Source: Alphaproteobacteria bacterium (lineage in GTDB: Bacteria > Pseudomonadota > Alphaproteobacteria > SHVP01). Taken from it: 26,776 nucleotides of DNA. Positions 7,364-16,813 of the stretch are shown here, piece after piece. Location of the stretch: assembly GCA_009694165.1 (NCBI GenBank), contig SHVP01000025.1, positions 1-26,776 on the forward strand. The letters run 5' to 3'. The position numbers were made by a program, and so were the translations under genes. The notes beneath the pieces were generated by a model. The model ran no database searches, was not told the origin of the DNA, and saw only the letters and a list, made by a program, of their open reading frames with translations. Numbering within the stretch: position 1 is the first letter of the stretch; each line of letters begins with the position of its first letter.

Positions 7364-8317
7364 GTGAGCGAAACCACAACTGCCCCCACACCGCCGCCCG
7401 CCCGCGTTGCCAAGCCGGCGTGGATCCGCGTCAAGGCGCCGACCTCCGAGGGCTTCCACGAGACACGGCGGTTGATGCGCGCGGCCAACCTGCACACCGT
7501 GTGCGAGGAGGCGGCCTGCCCGAATATCGGCGAGTGCTGGAGCCTCGGCCACGCCACGGTGATGATCCTCGGCGACGTGTGCACGCGCGCTTGTTCCTTC
7601 TGCAACGTCGCCACCGGCAAGCCCAAGCATGTCGACCCGTTCGAGCCCGACAACGTTGCCCTGTCGGTAAAGAAGCTCGGCCTGTCCCACGTCGTCGTGA
7701 CGTCGGTCGATCGTGACGACCTCGACGACGGTGGTGCCGAGCATTTCGTGCGCGTCATCCGGCGCCTGCGCGAGGAAGCGCCCGGTACCACCATCGAGGT
7801 GCTGACGCCGGACTTCCTACGCAAAGATGGCGCGATCGCCAAGGTCGCGGCGGCAAAGCCCGATGTCTACAACCACAACATCGAGACGGTGCCACGCCTG
7901 TACCCGACGATTCGCCCCGGGGCGCGCTACTTCCATTCCCTGCGCCTGCTGCAGGAAGTGAAGGAGCACGATCCGATGATCTTCACCAAGTCCGGTCTGA
8001 TGGTCGGCCTCGGCGAGACGAAGGCTGAAGTGCTGCAAGTCATGGACGACATGCGCATGGCCGGCGTCGATTTCCTTACCGTCGGGCAGTACTTGCAGCC
8101 GACGCCCAAGCACGCGGTCGTCCAGCGCTTCGTCACGCCGGAAGAATTCGAACAGCTCCGCAGCGCCGCCATCGGCAAGGGATTCCTGCTCGCCGCGTGC
8201 TCGCCGCTGACGCGCTCGTCGTATCATGCGGGCGAAGACTTCCGGCGCCTGTGGGCCGCGCGCGCAGCGTCCGTTCGCAAGTCTCCGGCAACCCTCGCGA
8301 GCCATGCATCGCCATAG
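7364..8317 (+). CDS. lipA: lipoyl synthase
   Basis: This radical-SAM enzyme inserts two sulfurs into the octanoyl group on lipoyl-domain lysines, here most directly those of pdhB and pdhC. It has 317 residues from the GTG at 7364, with GGAG six bases upstream. The auxiliary-cluster cysteines are C47, C52 and C58 ([12 protein letters not shown]). The radical-SAM CxxxCxxC motif is C73, C77 and C80 (CTRACSFC). The C-terminal RSSYHAGE holds the conserved serine ligand of the auxiliary cluster. It follows lpd by 15 bases and overlaps the next gene by 14, so lpd-lipA-coq10 looks like one transcript. Confidence 0.96.
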   Translation: MSETTTAPTPPPARVAKPAWIRVKAPTSEGFHETRRLMRAANLHTVCEEAACPNIGECWSLGHATVMILGDVCTRACSFCNVATGKPKHVDPFEPDNVALSVKKLGLSHVVVTSVDRDDLDDGGAEHFVRVIRRLREEAPGTTIEVLTPDFLRKDGAIAKVAAAKPDVYNHNIETVPRLYPTIRPGARYFHSLRLLQEVKEHDPMIFTKSGLMVGLGETKAEVLQVMDDMRMAGVDFLTVGQYLQPTPKHAVVQRFVTPEEFEQLRSAAIGKGFLLAACSPLTRSSYHAGEDFRRLWAARAASVRKSPATLASHASP

Positions 8318-8801
8318 CGAGACCCGTATCTTGGCGTATTCGCCGGAGCAGATGTTCGATCTGGTGGCTGACATCGATACGTACCCAGCGTTCCTCCCTT
8401 GGTGCGCTGACGCCCATGTTCAGGACCGCCAGGCCGACGGCAAGATGCTCACGGCCGACCTGACCATCGGCTTCGGTCCCTGGAAGGAGAAATACACCTC
8501 GCGCGTGGAGCTGGACCGGCCGCGGCGCATTGACGTGGTGGGCATCCGGGGGCCGTTCCGTCACTTAGAGAATCGCTGGGACTTCACTGCAACCAAGGAC
8601 GGCGGATGCAGCGTAGCGTTCGCCATCGATTTCGCGTTCCGCAGCTTGCTGCTGCAGGCCATGATGAGCGCCGTGTTTCACCGCGCCGTCGGCCGCATGG
8701 TCGAGTCGTTCGAGAATCGTGCGCGGCAAGCGTATGGCGATCCGGCACGAACGGGGCCGCGCCGTAGTGCTCAACCGGCGCCGAGCCAGATCGCCAGGTA
8801 G
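8304..8801 (+). CDS. Coq10/RatA-like START-domain protein
   Basis: This SRPBCC/START-fold protein has 165 residues from the ATG at 8304. The N-terminal signature is typical of the Coq10/RatA family: [22 protein letters not shown], then [42 protein letters not shown]. In mitochondria Coq10 binds ubiquinone and aids its use in respiration. In alphaproteobacteria it is regularly found next to lipA. The toxin label RatA comes from E. coli and should not be assumed. The tail after about residue 143 ([18 protein letters not shown]) looks disordered. It overlaps lipA by 14 bases, and its 3' end overlaps the convergent protease gene by 31 bases. Confidence 0.88.
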   Translation: MHRHSETRILAYSPEQMFDLVADIDTYPAFLPWCADAHVQDRQADGKMLTADLTIGFGPWKEKYTSRVELDRPRRIDVVGIRGPFRHLENRWDFTATKDGGCSVAFAIDFAFRSLLLQAMMSAVFHRAVGRMVESFENRARQAYGDPARTGPRRSAQPAPSQIAR

Positions 8802-9508
8802 ATCCAAGTAATGCCGACGGCGTTGTTGACGCCGTGCAGAACCATGCTTGGCCACAGCGAACCCGTGCGCTGGAATAGATAGGCCAGCGCTAGCCCCATC
8901 ACGAAGATCACCGGCGCGGCGCCTGCCGCCGGGGGGTGCAGCAGAGCGAACAACAGCGCGCTGCCCACCATGGCCGGCGTCACGCTCCAACGGTCGCGCA
9001 ACCAACGATACAGAATGCCGCGGAACAGGAACTCCTCGGCGATTGGCACCGCGAAAGCCCCGAACGCCAGGCTGGCGGCAAGTCCGAGTGCCGATCTTGG
9101 GAACATGGTCGCCGACTGTGGGAGGAGGTCCAGGGGCTGTCCTCCCAGCACGGCAGAAGCAACCTGCTGGATCGCGATCAGCGCGGCATAGAACCCGAGG
9201 CTGGCAAGCGTGGCCAGCCCGAGCCACCCTGGCGCAACCGGTACCCAGCCGAGGTCGTTCCACGAGATTTCCAGGCGCCGGATCAGCGCGAAGTGGATCC
9301 CGCCAAGGATCGCAACGGATTCGAGCAAAAACAGCAACGGCAGCGCGAAGAAGTTCGTGCCCGTGTATCCGAACACGACCAGAACGCTATAGACAAACAT
9401 GGCGGTGACGATCAGACCGATGCTAAGGCCGAGTACCGCCAGCGCGACTCGCAGTACGTCCGTGCCGTGCAGTAGCGGCACCGGGCGGTCAGTGTCCCCC
9501 GCGGTCAC
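8771..9508 (-). CDS. CPBP-family (Abi/CAAX-like) intramembrane metalloprotease
   Basis: This is a polytopic membrane protein of 245 residues from a GTG at 9508. It has about seven or eight hydrophobic helices and the CPBP signature: EEFLFRG (E158, E159, R163), then FALLHP and a late HGVNNAVG motif. Members of this family include eukaryotic-type CAAX proteases and bacterial proteins linked to bacteriocin self-immunity or signalling; the substrate here is unknown. The start is set by the GTGA overlap with the upstream pncC stop. The open frame reaches further upstream, but that part is a shadow of pncC. It is the last gene of the minus-strand operon ispDF-pgpA-pncC-CPBP and runs 31 bases into the end of the Coq10-like gene on the other strand. 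Confidence 0.85.
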   Translation of the reverse strand: MTAGDTDRPVPLLHGTDVLRVALAVLGLSIGLIVTAMFVYSVLVVFGYTGTNFFALPLLFLLESVAILGGIHFALIRRLEISWNDLGWVPVAPGWLGLATLASLGFYAALIAIQQVASAVLGGQPLDLLPQSATMFPRSALGLAASLAFGAFAVPIAEEFLFRGILYRWLRDRWSVTPAMVGSALLFALLHPPAAGAAPVIFVMGLALAYLFQRTGSLWPSMVLHGVNNAVGITWIYLAIWLGAG

Positions 9509-9999
9509 GGGCGGAAGAATTCTTCGAGCAAACCGAGGGCGGACGTTACGGATTCCATGCGGACCTGGGACCGGCCTTGATCGCCGAAGTTGAATCGTTG
9601 CACCCGCGCGGGGTCGCTCCGTTGCGCCACGGCGATGTAGACGAGGCCGACCGGCTTGGCCGGACTGCCCCCGCTGGGGCCGGCGATTCCGGTGATGGCG
9701 GCGCCAAGGTCGGCGCTGCCGCGCCGTAATACGCCTTCGACCATGGCAACCGCGACGGCGGCGCTGACGGCGCCGTGACGCTCCAACAAGGCCGCGCTCA
9801 CGCCGATCATCTCGGTCTTGGCCGTATCCGCGTAGGTGACGACACCCAGGCGGAACACCGCCGACGAGCCCGGCACTTCGGTGAGCAGCGCCGAGAGCAA
9901 GCCGCCGGTGCAAGATTCCGCGACCGCCACCGTCTTCACCTGTCGCGTGCAGCTTTCAACAAACGCTGCCGCGCGGGCGACCAAATCCGGTGCAAACAT
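9505..9999 (-). CDS. pncC: CinA C-terminal-type nicotinamide-nucleotide amidohydrolase
   Basis: This 164-residue protein comprises only the CinA amidohydrolase domain (PncC). It deamidates nicotinamide mononucleotide to nicotinate mononucleotide in NAD recycling. Visible motifs are VAVAESCTGGLLSALLTEVPGSS (with the catalytic Ser/Thr region), FRLGVVTYADTAK and AITGIAGPSGG. The N-terminal molybdopterin-binding COG1058 domain of full-length CinA is absent, as in E. coli PncC. The ATG at 9999 overlaps the pgpA stop (TGATG). Further upstream the frame is a shadow of pgpA. It is linked to pgpA and ispDF as in many alphaproteobacteria. Confidence 0.9.
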   Translation of the reverse strand: MFAPDLVARAAAFVESCTRQVKTVAVAESCTGGLLSALLTEVPGSSAVFRLGVVTYADTAKTEMIGVSAALLERHGAVSAAVAVAMVEGVLRRGSADLGAAITGIAGPSGGSPAKPVGLVYIAVAQRSDPARVQRFNFGDQGRSQVRMESVTSALGLLEEFFRP

Positions 10000-10493
10000 C
10001 AGATCGCCACCCAATGCACGGTCAGCATTACGGCCAAAGCCATGAATCCGGCCACCACGTCGTCGAGCATGACGCCCAGCGCGCCCGGCGTGTTGTCTTC
10101 GACCCAGCGTATGGGCTGCGGCTTGACGATGTCGAAGGAGCGGAACAGCACCACCGCAAGAGCCACCTCTTTCAACTCGAAGGGCACAAACAGAAGCGCG
10201 ATCCACTGACCGACTACCTCATCGACCACGACGTCAGCGGGGTCGGCGCGCCCCGTCAAACGCATGTACCGCTTGGTCGCCACTGTGCCGATGCCGAACA
10301 GCAAGAACGCCGCCAACGCAAGCAGGTACGGACCTCCCGCCCACTGCAGCACGGCGGCGAAGGGCAGGGCGGCCAAGGATCCCCACGTGCCGGGCCACAT
10401 CGGCAGACGGCCCACGCCAAACCACGTTGCGACCAACGCAACCCAGGACGTCAGGGGGACGCCGGAACTCGGCCGCCGGGTCGGACCCCTCAT
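9999..10493 (-). CDS. pgpA: phosphatidylglycerophosphatase A
   Basis: This membrane phosphatase converts phosphatidylglycerol phosphate to phosphatidylglycerol. It has 164 residues from the ATG at 10493, which overlaps the ispDF stop as ATGA. Family motifs are FGVGRLPMWPGTWGSLAALP, the acidic cluster ADPADVVVDEVVGQWIAL, FRSFDIVKPQPIRW and the C-terminal LGVMLDDVVAGF. Three or four hydrophobic helices are visible, and the length matches PgpA. Confidence 0.93.
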   Translation of the reverse strand: MRGPTRRPSSGVPLTSWVALVATWFGVGRLPMWPGTWGSLAALPFAAVLQWAGGPYLLALAAFLLFGIGTVATKRYMRLTGRADPADVVVDEVVGQWIALLFVPFELKEVALAVVLFRSFDIVKPQPIRWVEDNTPGALGVMLDDVVAGFMALAVMLTVHWVAI

Positions 10494-11653
10494 GGCGGCG
10501 GCGTCAACGGCAGGCGCACGGTCGCCGTGGCTTGCGCCGCAATTCCTTCCCGGCGGCCGGTGAAACCAAGACCATCGGTCGTCGTGGCCTTGATGCTGAC
10601 GCGGTCGCGGGCGATTCCCAGCAGCGTCGCGATTCGCGCCACCATCGCTTCGCGGTGCGGAGCAATCTTCGGCGCCTCGCAGATCAGCGTTACATCGACA
10701 TGGGCGACGATGCCGCCGGCGCCACGAATTTTATTGACAGCGTAGGTGACGAACGCCGACGAATCCGCACCCCGCCAGGCTAAGTCGCCGGGTGGAAAAT
10801 GCGCCCCGATGTCGCCTGCAGAGATGGTGGCGAACAAGGCGTCGCACAACGCATGCAGTCCGACGTCGGCGTCGGAGTGCCCCTCTAGGCTGCGGTCGAA
10901 CGGCACCCGTACCCCGCACAGCATCAGCGTGTCCCCGGGCGCGAATCGGTGGACATCGAACCCTGACCCCACCCGCACGTCGGCCGTGGCGGCGGAAAGA
11001 ATGCGCTCGGCGCGCCCAATATCCGCCTCCGTCGTGATCTTCAAATTGTCCTCGCTGTCCTCCACGATGGTCACGGAGAGGCCGGCAGCCTCCGCCACTT
11101 GTGCGTCGTCGGTGAACTCGCGGCGCGCCGTGACGGCGTGGGCGCGCACGATATCGGAATAGCGAAACCCTTGCGGAGTCTGGGCGCGCCACAGACAGGC
11201 GCGATCCACCGTCTCGCTCACCAAGCCGTCGTTGCCTCTTTTCAAGGTGTCGCGCACCGGCACGGCAGCGATGGCGCCCGGTTGGTTCCGGAGCGCTTCG
11301 ATGATGCGGGTGACGATGCCAGCGCCGACCAGAGGCCGGGCAGCATCGTGGATCAGTACAAGGTCCGGTCTGTGCGGGGCGAGGCTCTCCAGGCCCCGCC
11401 GCACCGACTCCTGGCGCGTCGAACCGCCCGCGATCGGCGGCAGCAGATCGAGGCCTCGGCAGGCGTCGAGGTACTGCGCGTGGTCATCGGGCTGGATGAC
11501 CACGGCAGTCGCCGCGATTGCCGGATGGGCACAAAAAGTCTCCAGGCTGTGGCGTAGGATGGGTCGCCCGGCCAGCGGTAGATACTGCTTGGGTACTTCG
11601 CCGCCGAGGCGGGCGCCGCGTCCGGCGGCGACAACGAGTGCGACGGTCCGCAT
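10490..11653 (-). CDS. ispDF: bifunctional IspD/IspF isoprenoid enzyme
   Basis: This 387-residue fusion performs two steps of the MEP isoprenoid pathway. Residues 1 to about 225 are IspD (2-C-methyl-D-erythritol 4-phosphate cytidylyltransferase), with the CTP-binding VVAAGRGARLGGEVPKQYL and LVLIHDAARPLV. Residues from about 227 on are IspF (2,4-cyclodiphosphate synthase), with the metal-binding DVH in GSGFDVHRF, GHSDADVGLHALCDAL and ISAGDIGAHFPP, and a C-terminal TTDGLGFTGRREGIAAQA. The fusion is characteristic of alpha- and epsilon-proteobacteria. It is the first gene of the minus-strand operon and is divergent from ntrB, with 161 bases between them. The dusB gene often found between ispDF and ntrB in alphaproteobacteria is not here. 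Confidence 0.95.
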   Translation of the reverse strand: MRTVALVVAAGRGARLGGEVPKQYLPLAGRPILRHSLETFCAHPAIAATAVVIQPDDHAQYLDACRGLDLLPPIAGGSTRQESVRRGLESLAPHRPDLVLIHDAARPLVGAGIVTRIIEALRNQPGAIAAVPVRDTLKRGNDGLVSETVDRACLWRAQTPQGFRYSDIVRAHAVTARREFTDDAQVAEAAGLSVTIVEDSEDNLKITTEADIGRAERILSAATADVRVGSGFDVHRFAPGDTLMLCGVRVPFDRSLEGHSDADVGLHALCDALFATISAGDIGAHFPPGDLAWRGADSSAFVTYAVNKIRGAGGIVAHVDVTLICEAPKIAPHREAMVARIATLLGIARDRVSIKATTTDGLGFTGRREGIAAQATATVRLPLTPPP

Positions 11654-11785
11654 GGGCGGCGACCCTAGTCCGCCGTACCGGCGATTGCCAGCGGGCTGGC
11701 ACGCCCTTGTCGCGACCTCACAGAAGACGTAGTTTTGCCTATCTCTTGTCCACCTTGGGCGGCAATGCCTACCGTGTGGTCAATA

Positions 11786-11804
11786 CCTGTATTTTTTATA
11801 CTGG
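11786..11804. promoter_or_regulatory. AT-rich palindrome and -10-like box between ispDF and ntrB
   Basis: Arms CCTGTAT (11786-11792) and ATACTGG (11798-11804) match as an inverted repeat with one mismatch around TTTTT. The overlapping TATACT (11797-11802) could be a -10 for ntrB, but no good -35 is seen. It is the only AT-rich stretch in the 161-base divergent gap and does not match the NtrC consensus site. Confidence 0.35.
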
Positions 11805-11814
11805 TTTGCTGCAG

Positions 11815-12972
11815 ATGCCTGCTCACATGATTGGCGATCAAAGCGCCGCTGGCTCCAAAACGCGCACCACACCCTCGATCAGCGCCCCCCCGATCAGCGC
11901 CGAAGTGGTGCTGGCGGCGCTGCCCGATCCGGTTCTCGTGCTCGACGGCGCCGACGAAATCGCTTGGGTGAACCCCGCGGCGGAGCAGTTCTTTCAGACC
12001 GGCGCCGCCAGCCTGCGCGGAACCACGTTGCCCGCCCTGCTGGCCGCCGACAGCCCCCTCGTGTCTCTGGTCGCCATGGTCCGCCAGCACGGCACCGGCT
12101 TGTCCGACCACGGCGTCGAGGTGGCAGGGCCGCGCCTCGGAGCTCATCGCGTCGATGTGCGGGTGTCACCGATCCACGAAAGCGCCGGCAGCCTCGTGGT
12201 GTCGATCCGTCCCCGCTCTATCGCCGAGACGATGGATCGTCAGCTAAGCCATCGGGGCGCCGCGCGATCGGTGATGGGCATCGCGCGTCTGCTGGCCCAC
12301 GAAGTGAAAAACCCGCTCTCTGGCATTTCAGGTGCCGCGCAACTATTGGAACAGAACGCCAGCGCGCCCGATCGAGAGTTGACCCGCCTCATCCGCCAGG
12401 AAGCCGACCGCATCTGCGCCCTGGTCGACAGCATGGATCAGTTCGGCGAGGAGGGAACCTTTCAGACGCGGCCGGTGAACATCCATGAAGTGCTGGGTCA
12501 TGTGCGCAAACTGGCCCATGGGGGCTTCGGTCGCCATGTTCGCTTCGTCGAGCGGTACGATCCATCGCTGCCACCTGCGGCGGCCGACCGCAACGGTCTG
12601 ATTCAGGTGTTCCTCAACTTGGTCAAGAACGCCTGCGAAGCAGTGCCTGCGCACGGCGGCGAAATCGTTGTCGCCACTGCGTACCGGCACGGTGTACGCG
12701 TCCACATCCCCGGAACACGTGAACGCATGAGCCTGCCCTTGGAGGTCAGTGTCCTCGACAATGGCCCCGGCATCGGCGAGGAAATGCGGGCACATCTGTT
12801 CGATGCCTTCGTAACCAGCAAGCCGGGCGGTACCGGCCTCGGTCTGGCGCTGGTGGCCAAGGTGGTGCGCGACCATCGCGGCGTGGTCGAGTTCGAATCC
12901 GAGCCGCGCCACACCGTGTTTCGTGTACGGTTGCCGGTCTACCAACACTCGGGAGAAGCCGGACATGGCTGA
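11815..12972 (+). CDS. ntrB: nitrogen regulation sensor kinase/phosphatase NtrB
   Basis: This is the cytoplasmic histidine kinase that phosphorylates NtrC under nitrogen limitation. It has 385 residues from the ATG at 11815; an ATG at 11827 is an alternative. Domains are: a variable N-terminus; a PAS domain (about 30-130, with [29 protein letters not shown]); the dimerisation/phosphoacceptor helix with H162 in [20 protein letters not shown]; and the ATP-binding domain with the N box [11 protein letters not shown]1 [10 protein letters not shown] and G2 GTGLGLALV. No transmembrane segment is present, which fits NtrB. The gene overlaps ntrC by eight bases. Control by PII protein is known for the family and not visible here. 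Confidence 0.93.
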   Translation: MPAHMIGDQSAAGSKTRTTPSISAPPISAEVVLAALPDPVLVLDGADEIAWVNPAAEQFFQTGAASLRGTTLPALLAADSPLVSLVAMVRQHGTGLSDHGVEVAGPRLGAHRVDVRVSPIHESAGSLVVSIRPRSIAETMDRQLSHRGAARSVMGIARLLAHEVKNPLSGISGAAQLLEQNASAPDRELTRLIRQEADRICALVDSMDQFGEEGTFQTRPVNIHEVLGHVRKLAHGGFGRHVRFVERYDPSLPPAAADRNGLIQVFLNLVKNACEAVPAHGGEIVVATAYRHGVRVHIPGTRERMSLPLEVSVLDNGPGIGEEMRAHLFDAFVTSKPGGTGLGLALVAKVVRDHRGVVEFESEPRHTVFRVRLPVYQHSGEAGHG

Positions 12973-14410
12973 CGCAACCATCCTGGTGGCCGACGACGAT
13001 CGGTCCATCCGTACGGTGGTGAGCGAGGCGTTGGGGCGCGCCGGATACAATGTCCGCACCACCAGCAACGCGGCGACGCTGTGGAACTGGATCGTCGAGG
13101 GCGAAGGCGACCTCGTCATCACCGATGTGGTTATGCCGGACGGCGACGGCTTGGAGCTTCTTCCGCGCATCAAGAAGACGCGACCCGACCTGCCGGTCGT
13201 GGTGATGAGCGCCCGCAACACCATTGCAACGGTGGTTCGCGCGACCCAGAATGGGGCCTACGAGTACCTCTCTAAACCTTTCGATATCAATGAGTTGAAG
13301 GCCATTGTTGATATGGCATTGAACTCTCCGCGACGGACGCGCGAGGCCGTTGGGCCGGCTTCCTCCGACGACGACGCCCTCCCGATTATCGGCCGGTCGG
13401 CGGCAATGCAGGAGATCTACCGCCTCGTCGCGCGGCTTACCGACACGGACCTTACGGTGCTGATCTCGGGTGAGTCCGGTACCGGCAAAGAGCTGGTTGC
13501 CCGCGCGCTGCACGATTACGGCAAACGCAAGAAGGGGCCCTTTGTCGCGCTGAACATGGCTGCGGTACCGCGCGACCTTATTGAGGCCGAACTGTTCGGC
13601 CACGAGAAAGGCGCTTTCACCGGTGCGGTGCAGCGCGAGATCGGCCGTTTCGCCCAAGCAAAGGGCGGGACGCTGTTCTTCGACGAGATCGGTGACATGC
13701 CCCTCGACGCCCAGACGCGCCTCTTACGGGTGCTGCAGGAGGGCGAGTTCACCGCCGTCGGCGGCCGCACGCCAATTCGGGCCGACGTCCGCATTGTCGC
13801 GGCGACCAACCGCAACCTCCGCCAAATGGTGCGTCAGGGTCTTTTCCGCGAAGACCTGTTCTACCGTCTGAACGTCGTGCCCATCCGCATGCCGCCGTTG
13901 CGTGAGCGGGCTGAGGACATCTCGCGGCTGGTGCGGCACTTCTTGGCGAGAGCGGAGAAAGACGGCCTGTCGCCCAAAGTGCTGGACCAAGGCGCCATGG
14001 ACCTCTTGAAGGCATATCCGTGGCCCGGAAACGTACGGGAACTGGAGAACTTGGTTCTCCGGCTCACGGCGCTGCACGCCGAGGAAACCATCACCGCCGA
14101 AGTCATCCGGTCCGATCTCGCCATGGGGGCCGCACCCGTGAGTGACGACAGCCGCGCCGGCCAGGACTCGCTGGGGGGCGCCGTCGAGCGCCATCTTGCG
14201 CACTATTTCGCTGCCCACGAGGACGGCCTACCGCCAGACGGCCTCCACGAGCGCATTGTCAGCGAGGTGGAGCGGCCCTTGATCGCTATGTGCCTAGCGG
14301 CGACTCGCGGCAACCAGATCAAGGCCGCCAAACTCCTCGGCCTCAACCGGAACACCTTGCGGAAGAAGATTCGCGAGCTGAAGGTATCGGTGCAGCGCGG
14401 CTCCCGCTAA
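12965..14410 (+). CDS. ntrC: nitrogen response regulator NtrC, sigma54 activator
   Basis: This is the response regulator paired with NtrB, 481 residues from the ATG at 12965. The receiver domain (1-125) has acidic residues D11/D12, phosphoacceptor D54 ([13 protein letters not shown]) and K in LSKPF. The AAA+ domain has Walker A GESGTGKE (169-176), the sigma54-contact loop GAFTGA (216-221) and Walker B FFDEIGD with D240/E241. The C-terminal Fis-type helix-turn-helix is in [22 protein letters not shown]. All elements of a working sigma54-dependent activator are intact, in contrast to the paralogue ntrX downstream. It is translationally linked to ntrB by an eight-base overlap. Confidence 0.96.
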   Translation: MADATILVADDDRSIRTVVSEALGRAGYNVRTTSNAATLWNWIVEGEGDLVITDVVMPDGDGLELLPRIKKTRPDLPVVVMSARNTIATVVRATQNGAYEYLSKPFDINELKAIVDMALNSPRRTREAVGPASSDDDALPIIGRSAAMQEIYRLVARLTDTDLTVLISGESGTGKELVARALHDYGKRKKGPFVALNMAAVPRDLIEAELFGHEKGAFTGAVQREIGRFAQAKGGTLFFDEIGDMPLDAQTRLLRVLQEGEFTAVGGRTPIRADVRIVAATNRNLRQMVRQGLFREDLFYRLNVVPIRMPPLRERAEDISRLVRHFLARAEKDGLSPKVLDQGAMDLLKAYPWPGNVRELENLVLRLTALHAEETITAEVIRSDLAMGAAPVSDDSRAGQDSLGGAVERHLAHYFAAHEDGLPPDGLHERIVSEVERPLIAMCLAATRGNQIKAAKLLGLNRNTLRKKIRELKVSVQRGSR

Positions 14411-14447
14411 GGCCGGGCGCGTCTCCCCGGTCTCGGGTGGAGGAGTG

Positions 14448-14475
14448 TTGCTTAGTTGCAACAATCTGCTACAAT
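14448..14475 (+). promoter_or_regulatory. candidate promoter of ntrYX
   Basis: TTGCTT (14448-14453) and TACAAT (14470-14475, five of six) are separated by 16 bases in the gap after ntrC. The palindrome GTTGCAAC (14455-14462) lies in the spacer. The site places the transcript start near 14482 and supports ATG 14519, rather than the earlier in-frame TTG or ATG codons, as the ntrY start. Confidence 0.45.
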
Positions 14476-14518
14476 GCCCTGCAAATCTGCCGCGGGGGTG
14501 TGCGCCCTTCAAGCCGAT

Positions 14519-16798
14519 ATGACGACGGAAACCCAGGCGATCGCAGCGGCGAAGCCATCGGCCTTGGCACGGTGGGCGCGGAGCGTTGAACTAGGCCGCA
14601 GATTGGCGATTGGCCTTGCGCTCATCGCCGCCGCTTCCGTCATCGTGACCTACGTCACGATGACGCGCTCCTCCGCCTTCGGACCCGATCCGCAGGCGGC
14701 GCTGAGCCTAATCCTGTTGGATCTGGTCGTCCTCTTGCTGCTGGGGGTTGTCGTTTCGCGGCACCTCGTCCGCCTCTGGATGGAACGGCGACGGGGGTCC
14801 GCGGGCTCTCGCCTGCATACGCGGTTCGTTGCGCTGTTCGGGCTGGTAGCGATCGCGCCGACGATCATCGTCGCAGTATTCGCCTCGTTGTTCTTCAACC
14901 TTGGCTTGCAGGCATGGTTCACCGAGCGGATCGGAACGGCCGTAGACGAATCCGTCGCCGTGGCGCGTGCCTACGTCGAGGAACATAAGCAGCAGATCCG
15001 CGCCGAACTGCTGGTCGTGGCGGCTGAACTCAACCGGCAAGCCGCCGTCGTCCGCAACGACCCGGCGCTGCTGAATGAATTGCTATACTTGGAAACGCGG
15101 GCGCGCAACCTGCCCGAGGCCATTGTGTTCGACCGAACGGGGCGCGTGCTGGCGCGCGCCGGCCTGAGCTTCACGATGGAGTTCGAGCAAGCCCGGCCGG
15201 CGGATCTGGAGCGTGCGTCACGCGGCGAAGTCGTAGTCGTGACGACCAACGACGATGAGCGCGTGCGTGCGCTGGTGCGCCTGGACCGTTTCGTCGATTG
15301 GTACCTGTACGTCGGCCGGTTCGTTGACCCCGCGGTACTTCAGCACGCCGACGCGACGCGGAATGCCGCCAACGAGTACCGCCGTGTCGAGGGTGAACGC
15401 GTAGGGGTGCAGATTCGCTTCGCTCTGATCTTTGTCGCGGTCGCACTTCTACTGTTGCTCGCCTCGGTATGGGCGGCGCTCCTGTTCGCATCGCGCCTGA
15501 GCGCTCCCATTTCGGCCCTGGTGAACGCGGCGGAGCGGGTACGGCACGGCGAATTGAGCGCACGTGTCTCCGAGGGCCCGGCCGATGACGAGATCGCCTC
15601 GCTGAGCCGCGCGTTCAATCGCATGACGAGTCAGCTCGAGCATCAGCGCGGCGAGTTGATTAACGCGAACCAACAACTGGACGACCGGCGCAGGTTCACC
15701 GAGACAGTTCTGTCGGGGGTCTCGTCGGGAATTGTTGGCCTCGACGCCCAAGGATGTATCAACCTGCCTAACCGAGCGGCGGTGCAGTTGCTGGGCACCA
15801 CCGCCGAGGCGCTGGCCGGAACGCAGTTCGTTGACGTCGTGCCGGAGATGGCCGCTCTGCTCGCCGAGGCGAGCGAACGGCCGTGGCGCTTGGCGCAAGG
15901 CCAGGTGGCGGTCGTGCGGCGGGGCACCACCCATACGCTCTTGGTGCGTATCGCCGCGGAACGCTCCGACGGGACGATCCAGGGCTTCGTCGTTACTTTC
16001 GATGACGTCAGCGATCTTCTGGCGGCGCAGCGCAACGCGGCGTGGGCGGATATCGCCCGCCGCATCGCCCATGAGATCAAGAATCCGCTGACGCCGATCC
16101 AGCTTTCGGCGGAGCGCTTGCGCCGCAAGTACATGAACGAAGTTGGCTCGGATCCCGAGGTCTTCCGCCAATGCACCGACACGATCATCCGTCAGGTCGG
16201 TGACATCGGTCGGCTGATCGACGAATTCTCTTCCTTTGCGCGCATGCCGGCGCCGGTGTTCCGCGAAGAGAACCTTGCCGATCTGGCCCGGCAGGCGCTG
16301 TTCCTGCAAAAGGTCGCCAACCCGGCCATCTCCTATCGCACCGAGACCCCCGACCTGCCGACCATCGTGCTGTGCGATGCCCGCCAGGTTTCCCAGGTTC
16401 TCACCAACCTGCTGCAGAATGCGGCGCAGGCGATTGCCGAGCGCCCCGAGACGCCGGGCGAAACCTTGCCGCCGGGGAAAATCACCGTTCGCGTTGCGGT
16501 GGAGCCTGGGGGCGCCGTGCTCGAAGTGCTCGACAACGGCAGGGGCCTACCGCGCAGCGACCGCGCACGCCTGACTGAGCCGTACTTCACCACCCGCGCC
16601 AAGGGGACCGGTCTCGGCCTCGCCATCGTCGCCAAGGTTATGGATGACCACCGCGGGCGCCTGGTCTTGAACGACCGCCCAGAGGGCGGTGCCCGCATCG
16701 GCCTGCATTTCCCGATCGATCCGCCGCTGGCGACTGCGGCCAATGCGGAGCCGGACTCCGGCCCGGCACATTCCCCGCCTCTACGCGCCGCGGTCTAA
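14519..16798 (+). CDS. ntrY: membrane sensor kinase NtrY
   Basis: This membrane-bound histidine kinase partners NtrX; in alphaproteobacteria the pair affects nitrogen metabolism, redox response and cell-envelope genes. It has 759 residues from the ATG at 14519. Three hydrophobic helices lie near the N-terminus (about residues 29-49, 62-80 and 103-127). A periplasmic region (about 130-300) follows, then a fourth helix (about 303-325, FVAVALLLLLASVWAALLFA). After it come a HAMP domain (to about 380), a PAS domain, and the kinase core with H518 in RRIAHEIKNPLTPIQL, N box NLLQNAAQAI, G1 DNGRGLPRS and G2 GTGLGLAIV. In-frame starts at 14456 and 14474 fall inside the candidate promoter. It is 15 bases from ntrX. 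Confidence 0.93.
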   Translation: MTTETQAIAAAKPSALARWARSVELGRRLAIGLALIAAASVIVTYVTMTRSSAFGPDPQAALSLILLDLVVLLLLGVVVSRHLVRLWMERRRGSAGSRLHTRFVALFGLVAIAPTIIVAVFASLFFNLGLQAWFTERIGTAVDESVAVARAYVEEHKQQIRAELLVVAAELNRQAAVVRNDPALLNELLYLETRARNLPEAIVFDRTGRVLARAGLSFTMEFEQARPADLERASRGEVVVVTTNDDERVRALVRLDRFVDWYLYVGRFVDPAVLQHADATRNAANEYRRVEGERVGVQIRFALIFVAVALLLLLASVWAALLFASRLSAPISALVNAAERVRHGELSARVSEGPADDEIASLSRAFNRMTSQLEHQRGELINANQQLDDRRRFTETVLSGVSSGIVGLDAQGCINLPNRAAVQLLGTTAEALAGTQFVDVVPEMAALLAEASERPWRLAQGQVAVVRRGTTHTLLVRIAAERSDGTIQGFVVTFDDVSDLLAAQRNAAWADIARRIAHEIKNPLTPIQLSAERLRRKYMNEVGSDPEVFRQCTDTIIRQVGDIGRLIDEFSSFARMPAPVFREENLADLARQALFLQKVANPAISYRTETPDLPTIVLCDARQVSQVLTNLLQNAAQAIAERPETPGETLPPGKITVRVAVEPGGAVLEVLDNGRGLPRSDRARLTEPYFTTRAKGTGLGLAIVAKVMDDHRGRLVLNDRPEGGARIGLHFPIDPPLATAANAEPDSGPAHSPPLRAAV

Positions 16799-16813
16799 TT
16801 CAAGCAAGCAACC

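Noticed and set aside
8304..8801. Coq10-like gene as a RatA toxin.
   Set aside because: The RatA toxin name is carried over from E. coli. The lipA neighbourhood and family fit a ubiquinone-binding Coq10-type protein better, and no antitoxin is adjacent.
14411..14432. Possible terminator after ntrC (CCGGG and CCCGG arms).
   Set aside because: The stem is only five base pairs with no T-run, too weak to call.
14565..14582. TGGCACG, resembling a sigma54 -24 element, near the ntrY start.
   Set aside because: No TTGC-type -12 element follows at the right distance, and it lies inside the ntrY coding region.
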